DNA from: Apodospora peruviana
Lineage: Eukaryota > Ascomycota > Sordariomycetes > Sordariales > Lasiosphaeriaceae
Length of the DNA: 64,000 nt
Assembly: GCA_033439685.1 (NCBI GenBank)
Contig: JAUEDM010000003.1
Location: 2,820,001-2,884,000 of the forward strand
Direction: 5' to 3'
Below are positions 47,201-57,115 of this stretch, piece after piece. The notes beneath the pieces are model-generated. The model was given only the letters and a program-made list of their open reading frames with translations, ran no database searches and was not told the origin of the DNA. Within the stretch, counting starts at the first letter, position 1. Each line of letters opens with the position of its first letter. Both the position numbers and the translations under genes were made by a program.

Positions 47201-48002
47201 TCCAACTAATTGCGCCCTGGCAAGTAGATCCAACATATTTTGCATTTCAACGTCCCCAGTGACCCGCGCTTGCGCGCTGGCGATAGCCGCGTTGGGCGCC
47301 ACCGACCATCCCATCCGATCCTTCATGAACTCTATAGACCGTTTCAGGACATTCTGTCGATTGTGTATTAGGTCTTCGGACTGGTGAGCGAAAGAAAACG
47401 AGTGCAGAGATTCGGAGGGAAAGCGAGAAAGGTCTTCGGTGAAGGTAGGCGACCCAGGGCCGGGAGATATCGTGTGATTGTGGGGATCCATCATAGTAAG
47501 GGACGAGGATCGTGTGAGCGCCCCGAGAGAAGGCGTCCGGCTCGAGGGTGAAGGAAGGGTCGGGGTGCGAAGCGGATTGTGCTGCTGGCGTATACGTCTT
47601 AAGCCAGAGAGGCCCAGCCCGTGATCGTGATCCGTCATAATCGAGCTTCTAGAAAAACGGTGAGTTTAGCATCGGCGGATCCAGTCTGGGGAAGCCTGAA
47701 TCGTCAGCAAGGCTAACCTTGTAAGAGCATCATATTCGGCTGCGGCAGCCCCCGCATCGAAGGAGAAGCGAATGCGAGCTCGTTCAGAGCCTTCTCCTGT
47801 GGCCACAAGGTTTGAAGTACTCTTGTTCTTTGGAATCTGCAGAGGAGGCGCGAGCTCTGCCCGGAGCCCGGCAAGATCCTCGGAGTTGTGTCTTGGTTCG
47901 TCGCCTGGAGATAACATGTCAGTTAGGGCGCAGAAAAGCGTGGAATGGATGATCATAGGAAAACATACCATTCTCCAGATTCCCATCATAGATACCGAGC
48001 AT
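44231..48002 (-). CDS. PSK1: PAS-domain serine/threonine kinase (PAS kinase)
   Basis: Four exons, complement 47969-48002, 47718-47904, 44554-47648 and 44231-44496, encode 1193 residues (introns 64, 68 and 57 nt). Exons 1 and 2 add MLGIYDGNLENGDEPRHN and RARIRFSFDAGAAAAEYDAL before the ATG at 47638, which otherwise looks like a start. A Ser/Thr/Pro-rich N-terminus precedes a PAS domain (about 388-450, WTILAANDLACLLFGVTK), a basic linker, a CRNCDR pair and a second PAS (about 660-720, IAGIVVVSTKNLTIKSSN). The kinase spans about 925-1190: GQGAYGQVKLA, VVHRDIKDENVIL, LIDFGSAAYI and DYAAPEMLASQPYGG. PAS kinases sense metabolic state; yeast Psk1/Psk2 divert glucose toward glucan through Ugp1 and restrain translation. 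The last intron sits in the activation segment before DYAAPE. Intron 2 has a weak GTTAGC donor. Confidence 0.92.
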
Positions 48003-51000
48003 GCTTGACGTAAGAAATGTCCGGGTAGGCTGCGAAAAATCGTGAAGGTCGGTGCCCGCAGAGGCAGCTAATAAGGCGAACAGGCGGGGCTGCGAGTTTG
48101 CTCGATGCCTCCTCCGCCTGCGTTAAGAGTCAAAGGAGAGTATGTCGGCAGCCGAGACGACCGTTGTTAGAGCGACCGTGGCAGTCTCGGTAAGGGGGCA
48201 GTCTGTTAGAGGTTTTGGTGATTGGAGGTCGTGCGGTTGTTTTCGAACGGTTGGACCGATCGGTTGAGTCGTTTCTTGATGTGTCACGTCCGGACGTTGG
48301 AATGACTCGTCGACAGGCGGTCAGCTTGTGTAATTCGGTGTCGAAATATGCCGGTCGTCTGTCAAGTCGTACACAGACAGGGCGTCGTCGGCACGCCGCA
48401 GTAGCTTGATTGACGGTTCGTCCAGTCTCGCGCTTCGGATAGATCTGTCTCGCCTTGACTTTGACTCGCGTTGGCAGGTGGTTGGCTGCCGAGTGGCGCA
48501 AGAGCTTAGGGTAGAAGCCTGCTTCTTTTTTAGGAACTCGATGCAATGGGTGGGATTCGAACTTGGAATTAGAAAGCGGTTATGTCTGAAGTCGATCAGA
48601 TAGTGAGGCTTGAGCAATAGACCAAGGGCAGAAAGTCGAGAGATTTTCTTAGAGTTGTCACTCTCCGAGTCCGCCGTGTTTGGCGAGAATGACCCGACTT
48701 TGAAGCACGGGCAGGGCATGACGACCAACACTACTATGTAGGTACAGTAGAGGTGGCCTGCCGCGGGTGACAGTGCTGCGCACCGTGGTAGCACGGTTCC
48801 TACAAGGTAACCGCCAAAACGGGGCCGCCAAAAAAAGATGAATTTTACCGTAACACGTACTTCCGTAGAATAGGGCGAGGTCTCATTCATTGAAACTCGG
48901 AATGTGAGGCCAGCAACACCAAACCAAACCCAACAACACCAAACCAAACCCAACAACACCAAACCAAACCCAACAACACCAAACCAAACCCAACAACCCA
49001 ATTCAAACGAAGCCCATGGCTAACCCAAGGCCACCCAGATACTCGGAATATAGTGCCAGCCACAGCCTTCCACGTACCTACCTTAGTCCTACCTTTTCGG
49101 GGCTTTAACGGCATGAATATTCATCAGCCCCAGCCTAGTCGCCCTCCATAGACCGGGTTGGATGTCAAGGGCTCGAAGGAGGCTTTAATCGCAGCGATAC
49201 AAAGGGGGCGGCACGTCTGTTTCCATCCTTTCGTCCTTCAGGTTCTTTGTGCGATCTGGCGACTTGCCTATATATCATTGTGAAAACTCTTCAAAGAAAC
49301 ATATTAATCATGGTACCCACGCCTGACGGAATTCGAACTGTATAACATATGTTCGCTGCAACTATCACACCACGCCACGTACGGTGCAAGCAACTGCAAC
49401 CTGAAAGGTTCGATGTCGCATCAAGTGGAAAGTGTCGCGGGTGCGTCCGACATGCCTGGCGAGGTCATCGTGCAGGTGTCCTCCGGTTCCCGTCCGATGA
49501 TCACTACCGCTCTTCGCGGCGATCTATCTGATGTCTTGGGGATCTTTCCCTTCGGCCCCCCGATACGGATATTTTTCCAGTCTTACTCCAACACCAGACC
49601 CTGACGAAAAGGCACACAGTGCGTCAAATTCGTTCAAGTGGGTTGGTGAGGTAGTAGTGGCCTCACTTTCCAAGGAACAAAAGCAAGGCGTTGAAGAAAC
49701 CCAAGATGATACCCCACAATCTCCCTATGGGGACTTCAGGTTGTGGAGTGGATGATGTGAGCAAGTCCCAAAGATCCGAGGTGCGGCATCACGCAAACGA
49801 TAAGATCGGGCGGGTTGGGACGAATTGCGCGCGCCAATGATCCCAATCTATAAACGGGATGCATCCACCATCATCTTCACATGCTATTCTCGACTTCAAA
49901 ACAATCTGTACCACGCTCAACGACGATATCAACAAGGCACACCGTGTCCGTGTTCCGGCCTTGTCAATGTCGGGAGACGCAAGCAGTGTTCCGGGTCGGC
50001 TGGTGAGGAGGCCTGGCTGGTGAGAGGGGTCGAATGACACCGGTTTAAGTTCTAACCGTCGGCTGTCTTCAACCATCGACAACCACGTGCTTCTGGCCCA
50101 CCTAGGTCTGGCAAGTTAAAGTGATCACGTTAGCCAACTGCTGTCTTGTCCGACGCTTTCGAACGTCGATGCATGCACGCCCGGAATCCAGCGGTGATTA
50201 TCTGTGCTGTGGCGCCGCGTGGTATCGTGGTGCAGAGCCCCAGTGACCCGACCAGGGCATCCGATCCCGGCTCGCCTGTGCCGCTCGGGAAGGAGTGACT
50301 GGGAAACCGGGAAAAGCCATTGAACCCCGCCGGGATTCACCCAAAGGCTAAAGCCGCGTTACGCCGCGGGTGACCCACAAAACCGGTCGGCAAAGTGCAA
50401 AGCCGGGTCGCAAAACGGCCCCGGGCCAAGTGGGCAGGGACGCATTTGGAATGAAACATGCTAATAAGAAGTCCCCGTTTGTTTGTTCGGCAACCACTGC
50501 CGACGCACCGCAACGTTCAACTTGGGAGCGGTCAGCTGATGCCAGGGAAGCCCCTGCCCCGATTGCTCGGCCACTCGCACTAAACCGAGTCATTGTCAGC
50601 CGACCTATCCTTGCTGTCATTCATCTTCAGCGCCCGTTGTTATCAAGTTAGAATTAGATGACGGGACTAATAATTCCTGCCGAAGTACTGTAGGCATCTC
50701 ACCTTTCGTGCTTTCTATCACCGAACTCTTCACCACACGTAGAATAGGATGCCTTTAACAACGATCTAAAAAGCAACCCAGCTCAGGTTGGGAAGGAACG
50801 ATTTTGATTCCTTGTTAGTTCGATATTTCTGCGCCTCTGCTCGTCTTGGTCTGATTGGAGAGGCCGGGATGCACGCAGGGTCCAGTCCCGCACCGAAACC
50901 AGTGAAGAGCTTGGTGACGACGGATGCTCCAGTAAGTCCGGACCTCGCATGCCATACGGGAGGCGATTGGCAAATTCAGCTGTGATTCGATAAAGCCGTT

Positions 51001-52813
51001 GAACATGCCCAGTCAAAATCGTTAAGAGGGATGATGAATGAAAGTTTGCTTTGTTGTCTACGAGGTTGAACGACACTGAAGAGAAGCCCAAATTTCAGGT
51101 CCCTCAATTCTCTGCGCAACTGAAGTGCTCCTATATTTTTTCAACCATCTCATCAACCTGGAGGCATGCCCTCATAATCATAGGTAGTTATAAGTCGCAT
51201 ATATTAGCGGTTGGCTGGACCCCTTCCATGCTCTCGGCAGCAATATTCGCCCCTAAGTCTAGAGAGACGGGGAGCACGCTTCCATGCGTCCTTCCGTCGA
51301 TATTGAAGTCGACAGGCATCGGCGACGCCTCAGTGGGGTCGGCTGCAGGCGCCTCCTTCCCAAGGGTCCCAAGCTGAGAGTCGTGCTGGGTCTTATCTTG
51401 CACCGATAAGAACGACCCCGACTGGGCTGGACTTGTGGAAAATGTCGCTCTCACAATCTACCAGACTGAGCTTGATAAATACGGGGTGAAGCTAGGGAGC
51501 CCATGATCATTTCGTGATCATAGATGATCTATCATGTAAGACATGGCAGTCAGAACTCTCTGTTCCAGAAGGTTAGGAAGACCGAAAGGCAACCAATAAC
51601 ATGCATCCAACCAAGTCACCGACAGGCCAGCAGAGACCATCGTAAGCTACGTTGGTGCCCACGGGTGCCACGAAAGCTGATCATCTGCGGGAATAGCTGA
51701 GGTTCTTGATTCGGTTGAATGTGTGTGGGTCCATCTATTTGGTCGACAGGCCGAGAAGCGAGAAACACCGGGCACGGGCCGGAGACCCAGTGACAACCTA
51801 AGTGAGAGCCTGGACCTGACCACAACCCCGAAACTCAGCACACCATCTTTACAAACCGGCGCATTATTGGTGTGTGTCTCTGTGGCATCTCCCCGCTGTT
51901 ACACTCAGCCCAAGATAAGGGACCTCTCTGCATATGCTCCCATGTGGGCGACGGGGAGTGTCATTTGGGATCGGGTTAAATCTAAATAGGAAGCCGCCTG
52001 TTCCTCCATGAAGAGCATCCCGCCGTCAGCTTATACTCGTCAACTTCCATTCATCAACCTCGCTCGCCTCACCCGCCACAACCTGGAAGACGGGAACAGA
52101 ACGGCTCACCCCGCCTCGCCGGGAAACCAACCTAACTTACTACTCGTATCCATGACTTTTGTGTTTCGTCCGACCTTCGCTTCTGCTCTACCCCAACATC
52201 AATCGCCCGGATACTCCAACCCGGTCTAGGTCTGGACCAGCCCGTCCGATTATTCCTGCGCCTTTTTCTCTTTACCGCAGTTCCAGACGAAGAACAAGCT
52301 TCGACTAGACTCCTAGGCCTGCTCACTACGGACTACCCAGATGTTTCCCCCGCTTTGATCGACAAGACACCAGTGCAAGTCCCCACGGTCTGGCGACATC
52401 AAAACGACCTCACTTCGCAGAACGAGTTTGTTTGTTGATACTCAAGTCGTTTGTCTTCCGCCTCTGCCTCCACCTCATGGCATTCTAGCAAGGAACCAAG
52501 GTGTTGGAGGGTGCCCGCTGCCTTTGCTGGTTTCTTTTTGTCTTTGTTCCTGCACTTCCAGGTCCTGTTCCTTGTTTTTTCCCTCGTTGTGCTTCGTTTT
52601 GGGCTGGGATCGACCCCACACAATCCACACACCAACACAGCCTCAGGTTCCCTTACTCAACGACAACGCCACCACCACGAGGGCTGGCCCGCCGCCAAAC
52701 CCGGGCCGCTGTTGTATTATCTTCGTCTGTTGGGACCTTCCGGCATAGCTTCTATCGCTCTCTCTTTATTCTCCTGTCTGGCGTGACTTTGTCCAATTCC
52801 CTTGCTTTCCGTC
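48003..52813. promoter_or_regulatory. Divergent 4.8-kb intergenic region between PAS kinase and F-box genes
   Basis: The longest gene-free stretch between two genes here. It contains a 20-bp tandem repeat (48911-48998), one TACCTACC (49075-49082) and one CACGTG (50083-50088). From about 52000 the sequence is C/A/T-rich and looks like the promoter and leader of the F-box gene. No frame has a recognisable domain. Confidence 0.5.
48911..48998. repeat. 20-bp tandem repeat, about 4.4 copies
   Basis: The unit AAACCAAACCCAACAACACC repeats in perfect phase at 48921, 48941, 48961 and 48981, with a one-mismatch half unit before and a partial copy after. Copies are identical, which suggests recent expansion. 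It lies about 0.9 kb upstream of the PAS kinase start. Confidence 0.95.
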
Positions 52814-54931
52814 ATGGCCGAACTTGAAACTACCGACACTGTCCCAAGCGGACCCCAGAGTCCTGCCGCCCTCCCCGGTGCCGCCGTGCCGAGCCACGGA
52901 GCCATGGAGCACGAGGGAGAAGTACATCCGGACGGAGAAGTACATCCGAAGAAGAATGGCCGCCATAGGCTGTTCCGGGGCATCCAGCGTATCGCGTCCT
53001 CCCCCAGTCTTGCCCATGCTGGCCGCCCGCGGTCGGCGAGCAGCCCGTACAGCATACACAGCAGCCTCTCCTGTGTGAGCCTGGCCTCGAGCCCGTCCCC
53101 ATTCGGTCACCCGAGTCCCGGCTCCTACTTCTCTGCCTCCTCGGCAGACCAATCGAGCGCTCCCACTTCCGTATCGGGCAGTCCGACTGCCGAGTCACCC
53201 GGATTCGACGGCATCGAATCCATCTTGGCTGTCCGGAAGGTTGAGCACCCGATCCTCCCGTCCACCACAACGATTGCCCTCCCGGCAGATGTGAAGAGGA
53301 AGACGACGACCTGCAATCTCTGGGCTAGCATGCCACATGAGATCAAGATCTACATACTTTCATTTTTGCTCCCCAAAGAACTCGTCCGAGTCTCGAGAGT
53401 GAGCAAGGACTTCTACAAAACGTGTTTCGATGGTCAACTGTGGACCTCCTTTGACGCATCCGAGTTCTACAAAGACATACCGGCCGAATCGCTTGCCAAG
53501 ATCATCGTGGCTGCAGGTCCCTTCGTCAAGGACCTTAACCTCAGGGGTTGTGTTCAGGTTGAGCATTACAAGCGGGCAGAGGTGGTGGTGAAGGCATGTA
53601 GGAACTTGATCAATGCCACGTTGGAGGGCTGCCGGAATTTTCAACGCTCAACACTACACAACCTGTTGAAGAGTAACGAAAAGCTCGCCAATCTCAACCT
53701 TACCGGTCTCACCGCCGTTACAAACCTCACCTGCAAGATCATCGCCCAGTCTTGCCCGCAGCTGGAGATGTTCAATGTTTCGTGGTGCAAGCACATGGAT
53801 GCCCGTGGTATCAAGACAGTGGTCGAAGGGTGTCCGAAGCTGAAAGATGTTCGCGCTGGCGAGATCAAAGGGTTCGACAACTCCGATGTTGCTGAGGCGC
53901 TGTTCAGGACGAACAACCTCGAACGTCTTGTTCTCGCCGGTTGCGACGACCTCAGCGACAATGCACTGCAGATCATGGTCCGGGGCCGGAATCCAGAAAT
54001 CGATATCCTTACGGACCGACCCATTGTTCCTCCCCGCAAACTCCGCCATCTTGATCTATCACGATGTACTCGATTAAGCAACCACGGCGTAAAAGCCCTC
54101 GGTCATCTTCTGCCTGACCTCAAAGGTCTCCAACTGACAGGCATCACAAGCATAACCGACGCGGGGCTCGAGCCGATTCTAGCCTCAACGCCTCGTCTTA
54201 CTCACCTCGAACTCGAGGATCTCGCCGAGCTGACCAACTCTCTTTTGTCAGAACATCTGGCCAAGGCACCTTGTGCGCCCAAACTCGAGCATCTAAGTGT
54301 CAGTTACTGCGAAAACCTGGGCGACACTGGTATGCTCCCCGTCTTCCGCAGCTGCACGCGCTTGAGCAGCGTGTACATGGACAATACCCGGGTTAGCGAT
54401 CTCGTCCTTGCCGAGGCGGCTGCCATGGTGCGCGAGCGCTGTTCAACAACACGGACACAGACCCGGCGGAGCGCCTATCCAGCGGTCGGGCTGAGTCTGG
54501 TCGTCTACGACTGCCAAAATGTTACGTGGACCGGCGTGCGTGAAGTGTTGAGCCGAAACGCCGAGAGTGCAGGTAGGCGAATGAAGCCTGTTCCCGCTGT
54601 GGCGGGAGGCAGTAGTAACACCACGTTGTATCCGGCTGCCGAGGTCATCTCGCTCAAGTGTTTCTACGGGTGGCAGATGACGGTTGACGAGCACACGAAG
54701 CGTGTCTTGAGGGGTGACGTCGCTGCCGCGAGCAGGCTGGAGCGCAAGTGGGCGATTTATATGCAGGCGAACGAGGAGGCTGGCGTGGCCGGCGCTAATG
54801 GCCGGCGCAGGAGGAGGAGGGCGCGCGAGGCGGCGCAGGTGCATGCTGATGAGGAGGAGGGTGGGGCTGGGACTGGTGGTGCTGGTCCTGGTAGGAGGAG
54901 GGCGAGGACTGCTGCTTGTGTTATGATGTGA
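52814..54931 (+). CDS. F-box/leucine-rich-repeat protein with C-terminal CaaX box
   Basis: A single exon of 705 residues. The start is the ATG at 52814; an upstream in-frame TTG is ignored. Residues 1-150 are Ser/Pro-rich. An F-box lies at about 166-215 (NLWASMPHEIKIYILSFL, VSRVSKDFYKTC) and should bind Skp1 in an SCF ubiquitin ligase. About twelve cysteine-containing-type LRRs follow to about residue 545 (LKDLNLRGCVQVE-like, LERLVLAGCDDLSDNAL, LRHLDLSRCTRLSNHG, LEHLSVSYCENLGDTG), forming the substrate-binding arc as in Grr1/FBXL proteins. The tail has a run of arginines (GRRRRRRAR, about 661-669) and ends RRRARTAACVMM. CVMM fits a CaaX farnesylation signal with a polybasic neighbour, so membrane anchoring is likely. 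The substrate is unknown. GC and codon use become extreme in the last 150 bases. Confidence 0.92.
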   Translation: MAELETTDTVPSGPQSPAALPGAAVPSHGAMEHEGEVHPDGEVHPKKNGRHRLFRGIQRIASSPSLAHAGRPRSASSPYSIHSSLSCVSLASSPSPFGHPSPGSYFSASSADQSSAPTSVSGSPTAESPGFDGIESILAVRKVEHPILPSTTTIALPADVKRKTTTCNLWASMPHEIKIYILSFLLPKELVRVSRVSKDFYKTCFDGQLWTSFDASEFYKDIPAESLAKIIVAAGPFVKDLNLRGCVQVEHYKRAEVVVKACRNLINATLEGCRNFQRSTLHNLLKSNEKLANLNLTGLTAVTNLTCKIIAQSCPQLEMFNVSWCKHMDARGIKTVVEGCPKLKDVRAGEIKGFDNSDVAEALFRTNNLERLVLAGCDDLSDNALQIMVRGRNPEIDILTDRPIVPPRKLRHLDLSRCTRLSNHGVKALGHLLPDLKGLQLTGITSITDAGLEPILASTPRLTHLELEDLAELTNSLLSEHLAKAPCAPKLEHLSVSYCENLGDTGMLPVFRSCTRLSSVYMDNTRVSDLVLAEAAAMVRERCSTTRTQTRRSAYPAVGLSLVVYDCQNVTWTGVREVLSRNAESAGRRMKPVPAVAGGSSNTTLYPAAEVISLKCFYGWQMTVDEHTKRVLRGDVAAASRLERKWAIYMQANEEAGVAGANGRRRRRRAREAAQVHADEEEGGAGTGGAGPGRRRARTAACVMM

Positions 54932-57115
54932 TGATGTACTGGACTAGTATATAGGGGGGTTTAGTTGCCGGGCAACTAACGAGATATAAATATCTCTTTT
55001 CGGGAAGGAGGGAGGGTTGTATGCGTTGAACATGTTGATATGAGGGAGTTAAGCGAACGGCGGCGGGTTAGAACCGGTGATCTGTTTTTTTGGTGGTGGT
55101 GTTATTTTGGGTAGTTTAGCTTTTCTCTATTTTAAAGTACATAGCATCGATTAACATAAACAAGACAAGACAAGCAGGGGGTTTCGCTCGGCATTATTTA
55201 GCAGTGGCGTGGTTGATAAGGGAGTTGTTTATAGGGGAGGATTTCCTGTGAAGTGGTGTTTCTGGGCTAATGTCTAGGGGATGTGATACCTAGGTAATCT
55301 TAGGATTGACCAGCCTCTGGTCACCAGGTACGCTGTTCTGATGTACTAGCGGTGTAGAAGCCTATAGTTCAGGAGCGTGGCTAGCAAGTCAGTTGGGATG
55401 GAAGGTAAGCCTGACAATCGAGGTCAAATGGACAAGCCAGGACGGTGGTGTATAGGTCTGCACTATGCGTAGCCTACCTAAGTATCATTGCCAGCGACAT
55501 GCACAGGGAAGTTTTGTGCAAAGGGCACCTTGTTATGACGGTTCCAGTCAATTCTGATGGGTTGATTGAATATAGGTGGGTGATTCAGAGAAGTGCGAAG
55601 GTCTGATTTTTTGGAATGTGGATGATAAAAGCAACATAGGTACCTAGTTGCCTGGTAGGTTGGAAGGATCATGAGCTCATGGCTAAGGTAGCTATGAAAA
55701 CCCGATGCCGACGGAAATTAACTTGATCCCGCGAACTGAATGATTTCTGGAAGCTGGTGGTCGGTGGATACTGGACAGGACGACGGGCTAGTCATGTTTC
55801 ACAAAGTAAAGCAAGTACTGGAGTGCAGTGCGAGTTGAGTTTTTCAAGACCTCCCGTTTAACGCGTATACAAATTCCTGAACATTTACTGCCGCGGTCTT
55901 AAGGGCGGCTACGTTGTGGTGACTGTCCAGTACAACACATTCAGACATTTAACTAGCCACGACTGCAGTCACTACTTAAAGGGCAGCCATACCCGGTTTT
56001 CAAGTTTGAAATTAGTGTGCGTCCGCGGCCAGAAGCAGTTTGACTTTCAACCCGGGCAAGACACCCTTGCTCTACAATACTATTAAGTCAACCCCTACCG
56101 TTGCCAACACACACTATGAGGCTGTTGGTTACACCCAACCAATTACAGGCCGTCGACGTAGTATTCAGTCATACCAGACCAATCAGAGACCGAAGAATTA
56201 ATCGTACTAGTTATACTGTTATTGCATTTTGACAAAGATGGGAAATAATAGAAAACACATGTCCCAAAATGCAAGCCCCATGTTCTCAGTCTATTCGCCA
56301 CTCCTGCTCCTCTCCTTCAGCTGATATATCGCTGGACTTTTACAATGAAACTTACTTCTTGTTACTTGGAGATGATTATTAATTATGATATTGGTTTCTA
56401 GTCAAATGACCGTGAGTTCCAATCTGGCAATCACGAGGGTTGATTTCCGTCGTGGAATCTAGGCCAACGACGTTCCCGCTTTGATTGTGTTGTAGCCACG
56501 GATTACCCCGTTTCACGGAACTGGTTTCTTTGGAATATGCCGATCCGCTTCTGGGGCGAGAGATGGAAACGGAAGGAAATGCGAACAAAGCGACAGGAGC
56601 GAGTGTCAAGACATATTCGCCTCCACGGTGGTTTCCGACTCGGTCCATGTCTGCTCCTCGGTGGCTTGAGTTTGTTTCTTTGTCTACCACGTGGCTATAT
56701 TTTAAGCCTATTGCCCTTGACCATTCTCCAAGTTCTGTTGTTATGTTGCCATTGGTGGACGGAACTCGATGTCGCCACTGCACAGTCCACCGGATGGACG
56801 CTTTGTTGACCTTTGTCCTTGAGTGATGATGTGTGGTAGGCATACCTCTTCCGTGTTGGGCAAATCGACGACAGGGCTCAGTACTATCTCTGGTGGTCTT
56901 TGTCCTCGTTAACCACAGCCGGACTACACTCGCGCAAAGGGAACAATGGAGGACGACGGTTTCCTATTCGGTACAAACTCCATTTCGCCCCCCGTGCAAT
57001 CCAGCTTTATAAGGTAGTGAAGTGAGCTTGGGACCCCCCCCCCCCCCCCCCGTCTTGAAAAACACTATCCGACTTTCATCACTCCAATACACTCAAGTGG
57101 CAACCTGAAGTCATC
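54932..57115. other. Intergenic, 2.2 kb, between F-box and rhodopsin-domain genes
   Basis: No supportable gene. AT-richer than average, with TAGGTACCTAG-like palindromes (near 55637) and a long C run at its right end (57034-57051). Open frames at 56379-56843 occur on both strands at once and lack domains. Confidence 0.55.
57034..57051 (+). repeat. Poly-C run (C18) upstream of the rhodopsin-domain gene
   Basis: Eighteen consecutive C residues lie 65 bases before the first candidate ATG of the next gene, in its probable leader or core promoter. The only comparable run in the window is in the CorA-like gene intron. Confidence 0.95.

Noticed and set aside
47638..47640. ATG at 47638 as the only start of the PAS kinase
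   Set aside because: Two upstream exons with consistent splice signals continue the frame, so it is treated as internal Met78, though it may serve as an alternative start.
8190..48002. A physical cluster for carbon sensing (POP2, GABA transaminase, GID9, PKA, PAS kinase)
   Set aside because: The genes are 5-20 kb apart, on both strands, with unrelated genes between; no evidence for co-regulation in the sequence.
48545..48625. tRNA-like GGGATTCGAAC sequence on the minus strand
   Set aside because: The T-loop consensus is present, but the flanking T-stem (CCAAG versus CCCAC) does not pair and no matching acceptor stem is found upstream.
49261..49360. A second tRNA-like GGAATTCGAACT segment
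   Set aside because: No stems can be drawn around it.
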